Part shown: positions 8,884 to 12,298 of the stretch, in pieces
How the letters are laid out: the number at the start of each line of letters is the position of its first letter
Position numbering within the stretch: position 1 is the first letter of the stretch
Origin: Cephalothrix simula
Taxonomy: Eukaryota > Nemertea > Palaeonemertea > Archinemertea > Cephalotrichidae
Reading direction: 5' to 3'
DNA: 12,298 nt
NCBI GenBank assembly: GCA_035591015.1
Contig: JAXIUW010205842.1
Location: 6,840 to 19,137, forward strand
Made by a program: the position numbers and the translations under genes
Notes under the pieces: generated by a model
What the model was told of the DNA's origin: nothing
Seen by the model: only the letters and a program-made list of their open reading frames with translations
Database searches by the model: none

Positions 8884-8972
8884 AAAAATGAAACCTTGAC
8901 TTCACTTTTTTAAAAATGAAACTTTGACTTAGGTTTTTAAAAATGAAACTTTGACTTCACTTTTTAAAAAAA
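8884..8972. repeat. ~28-bp minisatellite, three copies
   Basis: Three copies of AAAATGAAACTTTGACTTCA followed by a short T/A run occur with 27-28 bp periodicity, starting near 8884, 8912 and 8939. No coding content is seen. Confidence 0.85.
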
Positions 8973-9655
8973 TTCATAACTTATTTTTGACAATTTTTTG
9001 ATGGGATTTGGATTGATGATACAAAACATTGTGAACTAAACCATGTTGCAATGATGCAGAACAAAAAATATTTTATCATGTTTGAACTGAAATTGATTTT
9101 CACAATTTATTGTATATCATGTTGGTAATTTTTTTTAATTTATTTAATTCATCGTTTTTGTTTAAAAACAAACTAAGGTCATATTTTTCTGTCTTTAACA
9201 AAAAACCGAACAAAACCAATTTCAAGCATAATAATTTTATTTTTTACGTCTAATTCCTGCTTTCCCTCAATTCTTTCTATATTCCCCTCCGATCTCAAGC
9301 CTACTCAGAGTATAATAATAGTCTTGTAGATATTAAGCTAAATGTTATTTCGTCATAAAAACCAGATTTTTCTACCCATCAGAATATAATGTAGTTTTTA
9401 AAAAATGCAAAAATGGTTCCAATGAACACATCGTAGTGCTCTGTAAGTATGGACAGGTAACCTGTCTATTTGTTGTCCGCGAATTGTCCTATATGTGTTG
9501 GTTAATTGTCCTTACATTTGGCCGGTAGGTTTTTCCTAGTTGCACTATTAATTCAGATTTCAGAATCGGCGAGTGATCGGCTCCAGGATCTGATCAAAAA
9601 ACCGTAAACAGAAGATTTTCAATCTATTATTTTTGTTTTTACAATAAAGTATAAT
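8973..9655. other. AT-rich intergenic DNA, no gene seen
   Basis: No recognisable exon, RNA gene or element is seen. Positions 9440-9540 are less AT-rich and include the short inverted pair GGACAGGTAACCTGTC near 9452-9467, which is a near-palindrome of unknown meaning. Confidence 0.45.
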
Positions 9656-9658
9656 ATC

Positions 9659-9816
9659 GTTGCAAATATGACGAACCGGTGAATCTTTCTTTTAAATTTT
9701 CAAAAATTTGATGAACAGTCGATTATGCAACACTGTTTAAATGAAAGATTGGTCGGTTTGTCGAAATTTCGATAATTTAAGTGAATGATTATCCGGTTCA
9801 TCATATTTGCGACAAC
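9659..9816. mobile_element. Palindromic MITE-like element with four copies of one motif
   Basis: The ends are inverted: GCAAATATGACGAACCGG on the left (from 9662) against, on the minus strand, GCAAATATGATGAACCGG on the right (9810 downward). Between them the core GAYGAACCGGTNAATCTTTC occurs four times: twice forward (9669-9689 and a diverged copy at 9709-9727) and twice reversed (9743-9763 and 9783-9803), spaced about 35-40 bp apart. A perfect 12-bp palindrome TCGAAATTTCGA overlaps the third copy. No clear target duplication is seen. It is most simply a short non-coding DNA transposon with subterminal repeats. Confidence 0.65.
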
Positions 9817-10390
9817 ATATTCCCCACATATACTATGTATATGCAGCCAAAATTTGAATTAGAAATTTAAATAATGTGCGCCAGTAATTCGTCCGTTTTG
9901 TGATTGCTAGGAATCGTGATGGAGCAGGATTACAGGGTCTGGAGTATAGCTCCATTTAACTTTTACATAAGTGTACATATTTTTTCATTATTACATTTCT
10001 GCATTTTTGCATGTAAGGCTCTGAATGATTTTTTACCAATAATGAAACGGACCACAGTATTGCAAGATCTCAAAAATTGTATTATAAAATAAATTATATT
10101 TTTTCAAAAAAAAGATACTTTTTCAAAAAAAAAAAGATACAAGTCCATAAATGTACAACAAAAATTATCGAATTCTAAATAACACTTCTTTTTGATTTCA
10201 CAATCTTGCAATATTGTTTTAATCTGGTGTTAATTTAGGTAAGTAATAGTAGGCCTACGGATTATTGTGATAATTTAGCACTACGAAAATGAAAAAACAT
10301 ATTTATATGACCACCTAATTCTGTAATAAACTTCCTATATTGAATTTATTACTAAATTGTCTTAATTTTTTTTTTATGGTTGCGTTCTAT
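9817..10390. other. AT-rich intergenic DNA, no gene seen
   Basis: The stretch has a short tandem duplication of GATACTTTTTCAAAAAAAA near 10096-10141 and a perfect 10-bp palindrome GTAGGCCTAC near 10249-10258. An open frame at 9904-10092 begins with TTG and has no recognisable features. Nothing else is visible. Confidence 0.45.
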
Positions 10391-10391
10391 T

Positions 10392-10419
10392 GGTTCCCTC
10401 GAGGCTATTCGACGGAACC
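10392..10419. repeat. Hairpin with 11-bp stem
   Basis: GGTTCCCTCGA at 10392-10402 and TCGACGGAACC at 10409-10419 form an 11-bp stem with one mismatch and a 6-base loop. It lies at the start of a less AT-rich block that runs to about 10680. Confidence 0.65.
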
Positions 10420-10481
10420 CTACCTCCTCTCGGGTAACTGGAAGTGAATATGGAACTCTCATCTCGCCTTCTCTTAGACTA

Positions 10482-10556
10482 TAGACTGGAAAATTCTGCT
10501 ATCGGATTAGTAATTTCTAAATCCGGTAGCGCAAATTAGGGCGGGTTTCCAGTCTA
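10482..10556. repeat. Two-tier long hairpin
   Basis: The outer arms TAGACTGGAAA (10482-10492) and TTTCCAGTCTA (10546-10556) are perfectly complementary over 11 bp. The inner arms CTATCGGATT (10499-10508) and AATCCGGTAG (10520-10529) pair over 10 bp with one G-T wobble. The result is a stem-loop of about 75 bases with an asymmetric internal loop. Such a fold could be a small MITE, part of a transposon end, or a structured RNA. No promoter or terminator is evident on either strand. Confidence 0.7.
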
Positions 10557-10834
10557 GGAGAAAGTATCTGCTAAAACACACGACTTGTTGCATCCTCAAC
10601 ACAAACTACTCTCTTCCTCCGTCATCCGTGCCCCTAAAAGGACTAGCCTTTCAAACGGCTGTGGTAGTTATCGATCGGGAAGCTATTTTTAGAAAATCAA
10701 TTTCAGAAATCCCCCTTACTGTATGTGTGCTTTTCAAATAAATGATTTATTCGATCTCCCCATCCCACTGGGTTGTGATCCTGTTATAAGACCTTATAAA
10801 AAAGATAAAATGGAAAATTAAAAAAACCCAAAAA

Positions 10835-10908
10835 GTCTCCGCCGGGACTCGAACTCGTCACCTTCAAAAACGGACACACCGACGCTACCGACTGAGAACG
10901 CATCTGAC
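10835..10908 (-). repeat. tRNA-derived SINE-like segment (Pol III box A/box B remnants)
   Basis: On the minus strand this 74-base segment contains TCTCAGTCGGTAGCG, like a tRNA D-arm/box A. About 30 bases on it has GAGTTCGAGTCCCGGCGG, an almost canonical T-loop/box B (GTTCGANTCC). The spacing is that of a tRNA. The stems do not pair: in the acceptor stem only the first three positions match, and the T-stem has mismatches, so it is not a working tRNA gene. It is followed on the minus strand by a T-run and AT-rich sequence. A tRNA-derived SINE head or decayed tRNA pseudogene is the best reading. Confidence 0.6.
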
Positions 10909-11036
10909 GGAATGAGGTTTAGGCTAAATTTTGAATTAAATATGATGATAATACGTCACCGAAGACTGTCGCGTTCTGATTGGCCCTCTCATTTTGCGGA
11001 GAGGTCAGCCACATTATTTACGAGTCCCGTCGGAGA
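10836..11036. repeat. 201-bp segment bounded by a 16-bp inverted repeat
   Basis: TCTCCGCCGGGACTCG at 10836-10851 is the inverted match, with one mismatch, of CGAGTCCCGTCGGAGA at 11021-11036. The left arm is the box-B end of the tRNA-like segment. The interior also has ACGTCACCG and a CCAAT-type word (GATTGGCC near 10978-10985). It may be a MITE-like unit or two opposed tRNA-derived fragments. Confidence 0.5.
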
Positions 11037-11127
11037 TGATTTTGTGGAATCAGATCTGAGTTGAGAATGAACTTGTTGGGGAAATACAAATTCAGACTCC
11101 GCCAGATAATGGTATTTTGCTACTACC

Positions 11128-11133
11128 TTTAAT
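11128..11133 (-). terminator. Candidate ACSL polyadenylation signal (ATTAAA)
   Basis: On the minus strand ATTAAA lies about 217 bases after the ACSL stop codon. No AATAAA occurs on that strand before 10746-10751, about 600 bases beyond the stop. Neither has a decisive GT-rich downstream element, so the transcript end is uncertain. Confidence 0.25.
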
Positions 11134-11210
11134 TTGTTATTAATGGTTCAAAAGAACAAAATTTTGAAAGATAACAAAGCAGTAAGCAAAATGATACATA
11201 ACATGCCTCC

Positions 11211-11265
11211 CTGCTGGTCTGGGTTAAGACATTTTGCTACAGAAAAAAATTCATAAGCCCAGCAG
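11211..11265. repeat. Imperfect hairpin in the presumed ACSL 3' UTR
   Basis: CTGCTGG(TCT)GGGTTA at 11211-11226 pairs with TAAGCCCAGCAG at 11254-11265, apart from a 3-base bulge and one mismatch. It lies about 85-140 bases after the ACSL stop on the minus strand. A function as an RNA element is speculative. Confidence 0.4.
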
Positions 11266-11349
11266 ATAATTCAATAATTTAAAAAATATATTTAAATATT
11301 TACTGCAAAAAATTCCCCTTAAATATATAAATTCCGATGTATACAAAAC

Positions 11350-11556
11350 TTACATCGCGCTATATAATTCTTCAACTTTCTCTGCATAATGTTTCCTTAA
11401 AGCAGGCCTCTTTGATTTCAAAGTTGGTGTTAGCAAGCCATTTTCGACAGAGAAGGCTTCTGGACACAAATGAATGTCCTTGACCTGTTCAAAAGATTTC
11501 AAACCTGATTTCTTTCCTAAATTGATGATATCGTTTAGCACCGTATCTTTGAATCC
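11350..11556 (-). CDS. Long-chain acyl-CoA synthetase (ACSL1/5/6 class), C-terminal exon
   Basis: ACSL enzymes activate long-chain fatty acids with ATP and CoA, via an acyl-AMP intermediate, at ER, mitochondrial outer and peroxisomal membranes. This exon encodes the end of the C-terminal AMP-binding subdomain. It reads GFKDTVLNDIINLGKKSGLK, then FEQVKDIHLCPEAFSVENG, then LLTPTLKSKRPALRKHY, ending in EELYSAM. These blocks match the ACSL1/5/6 terminus, including the catalytic-type Lys of the T(L/M)KxKR motif. The acceptor is a T-rich tract and TTTAG at 11561-11557, and the frame enters at a complete codon (phase 0). The exon begins with GGA; the GTG at 11541 is an internal valine. The stop TAA (11352-11350) overlaps GTAAGT at 11353-11348, a perfect splice donor. 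The protein may therefore end here, or the exon may end at 11354 with a last small exon farther along the minus strand. All upstream exons lie beyond the window. Confidence 0.92.
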   Translation of the reverse strand, partial: GFKDTVLNDIINLGKKSGLKSFEQVKDIHLCPEAFSVENGLLTPTLKSKRPALRKHYAEKVEELYSAM

Positions 11557-11852
11557 CTAAAAAAATTAGGAAAAAGTTAAATTCGGTACTACTGTAAATG
11601 AACAATGAAGTAGCAGACATAGAGGCTCGAAAAGCCCCAACTCCTACAAAAAAAATTATTATACAGGGTGTATCAAAAAAGTGTACCCCATAATGAGGAA
11701 GCTTTCAACAGACCAGTTAGCACTACTATGCGGCCGAATACATTAAGGTCTTTGAATTTTTGAAAAAATTGTTGACACAAAACCTTTACAAAATTAACGT
11801 CCTTCCCCAAAACCACATATTTGATTTTTGAATTTCTGATAGCAACTATCAG

Positions 11853-11890
11853 CATAGCATATTTTAACATACATAGCATATTTTAACATA
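11853..11890. repeat. 19-bp perfect tandem duplication
   Basis: CATAGCATATTTTAACATA occurs twice back to back, at 11853-11871 and 11872-11890, with no mismatch. It lies in the ACSL intron. Confidence 0.9.
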
Positions 11891-11895
11891 CAAAG

Positions 11896-11988
11896 TGGGT
11901 GGCCATGCAGGCCCCCTAAAAAATAGTGTGTTTTTGGGCCCTTTTTGGTAAATCATTGAAAATTTTAATTATGTTTTTTGGCCACCCA
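11896..11988. repeat. Inverted repeat with GGCC-rich flanks
   Basis: TGGGTGGCC (11896-11904) and GGCCACCCA (11980-11988) are exact inverted copies. Each is followed by a GGCCCCCT block in direct orientation (11910-11917 and 11993-12000), with GGGCCC near 11937-11942 between them. It looks like old repeat sequence in the ACSL intron. Confidence 0.5.
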
Positions 11989-12298
11989 GTTGGGCCCCCT
12001 CAAATTAGCCTCTGACTGTTTGGGTTTTAAAGTGTAGACGAAAATAAGAACAGAGCTTAATATTTTCCGCAAAAGTCGTATTTTCTAATTTTCATAGTTT
12101 TTAAAAGTTAGAACCCCTCAATTTATAATGGGATTGCGCAAATGCTCCATGATTTTTTTCAAAAATTCCACTGAATGTTGGATATATATTTCCGTTTCAA
12201 AATCTTCACTGGTGGTAGAAAAAGACCTTTTAACGATAGGGCATGCATTCATTTGATTTGGTGTGAACATTTTTCGGTCGCCAACCGGATTTTCACTT

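Larger units (their letters stand above)
11557..12298 (-). other. ACSL intron (3' part), repeat-containing
   Basis: No second ACSL exon is recognisable here on the minus strand, so this is intron running off the window. It holds a 19-bp tandem duplication at 11853-11890, a 9-bp inverted repeat pairing 11896-11904 with 11980-11988 beside GGCCCCCT repeats, and an ACAGGGTGTATC word near 11664-11675 of the sort often found at transposon ends. A 68-codon minus-strand open frame at 11673-11879 has no recognisable content. Confidence 0.65.

Noticed and set aside
10835-10908. Functional tRNA gene on the minus strand
   Set aside because: Box A/B-like words are present, but the acceptor, D and T stems do not pair and no convincing anticodon arm forms. 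It is kept as a SINE-like remnant.
11303-11353. 51-bp intron joining the ACSL exon to a new C-terminus
   Set aside because: Splice signals exist and would give Ile-Lys as in vertebrate ACSL1, but the intron is implausibly short beside kilobase introns and the added hydrophobic tail is unlike the family. It is mentioned only as a possibility in the findings.
11673-11879. 68-codon minus-strand open frame upstream of the ACSL exon
   Set aside because: It does not resemble the preceding ACSL segment (which should hold a VPD-like motif) and covers part of a tandem duplication.

Overview
This window is AT-rich animal (metazoan) nuclear DNA, roughly two-thirds A+T. It carries the last parts of two convergent, intron-containing protein genes, with a long gene-poor, repeat-rich stretch between them. 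The evidence for a eukaryote is direct: consensus splice sites join open frames that make no sense unspliced, introns run to several kilobases, and there are degenerate transposon remnants and many minisatellites. No operon, ribosome-binding-site or prokaryotic signal is present. The intron-rich TCF/LEF gene with a C-clamp, the single-family ACSL terminus and the general texture fit a marine invertebrate, perhaps a mollusc or other lophotrochozoan. That placement is an impression, not a proof.

Layout. Positions 1-294 are the end of an intron. Positions 295-367 and 3878-4169 (+) are the last two coding exons of a TCF/LEF transcription factor, the nuclear effector of Wnt/beta-catenin signalling. 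The C-clamp DNA-binding motif is split across a 3.5 kb intron, and splicing restores it exactly, including a split arginine codon. From 4170 onward comes the TCF 3' UTR, whose end is uncertain. It contains two Pumilio-like sites and a tandemly duplicated palindrome carrying TGACGTCA sites. Between about 7.0 and 11.3 kb no gene is supported. This stretch holds several minisatellites, a 470-bp hAT-like non-autonomous transposon with an exact 8-bp target duplication, a TTAA-flanked MITE-like element nested inside it, a four-motif palindromic element near 9.7 kb, two strong hairpins near 10.4-10.6 kb, and a tRNA-derived SINE-like segment near 10.9 kb. Positions 11350-11556 (-) are the last recognisable coding exon of a long-chain acyl-CoA synthetase of the ACSL1/5/6 class. 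The remainder to 12298 is its upstream intron, with further repeats.

The two genes are tail-to-tail neighbours, and nothing in the sequence links them functionally. I see no convincing new biological system. The most informative items are the intron-split C-clamp with its unusual acidic tail and the nested transposon remnants.
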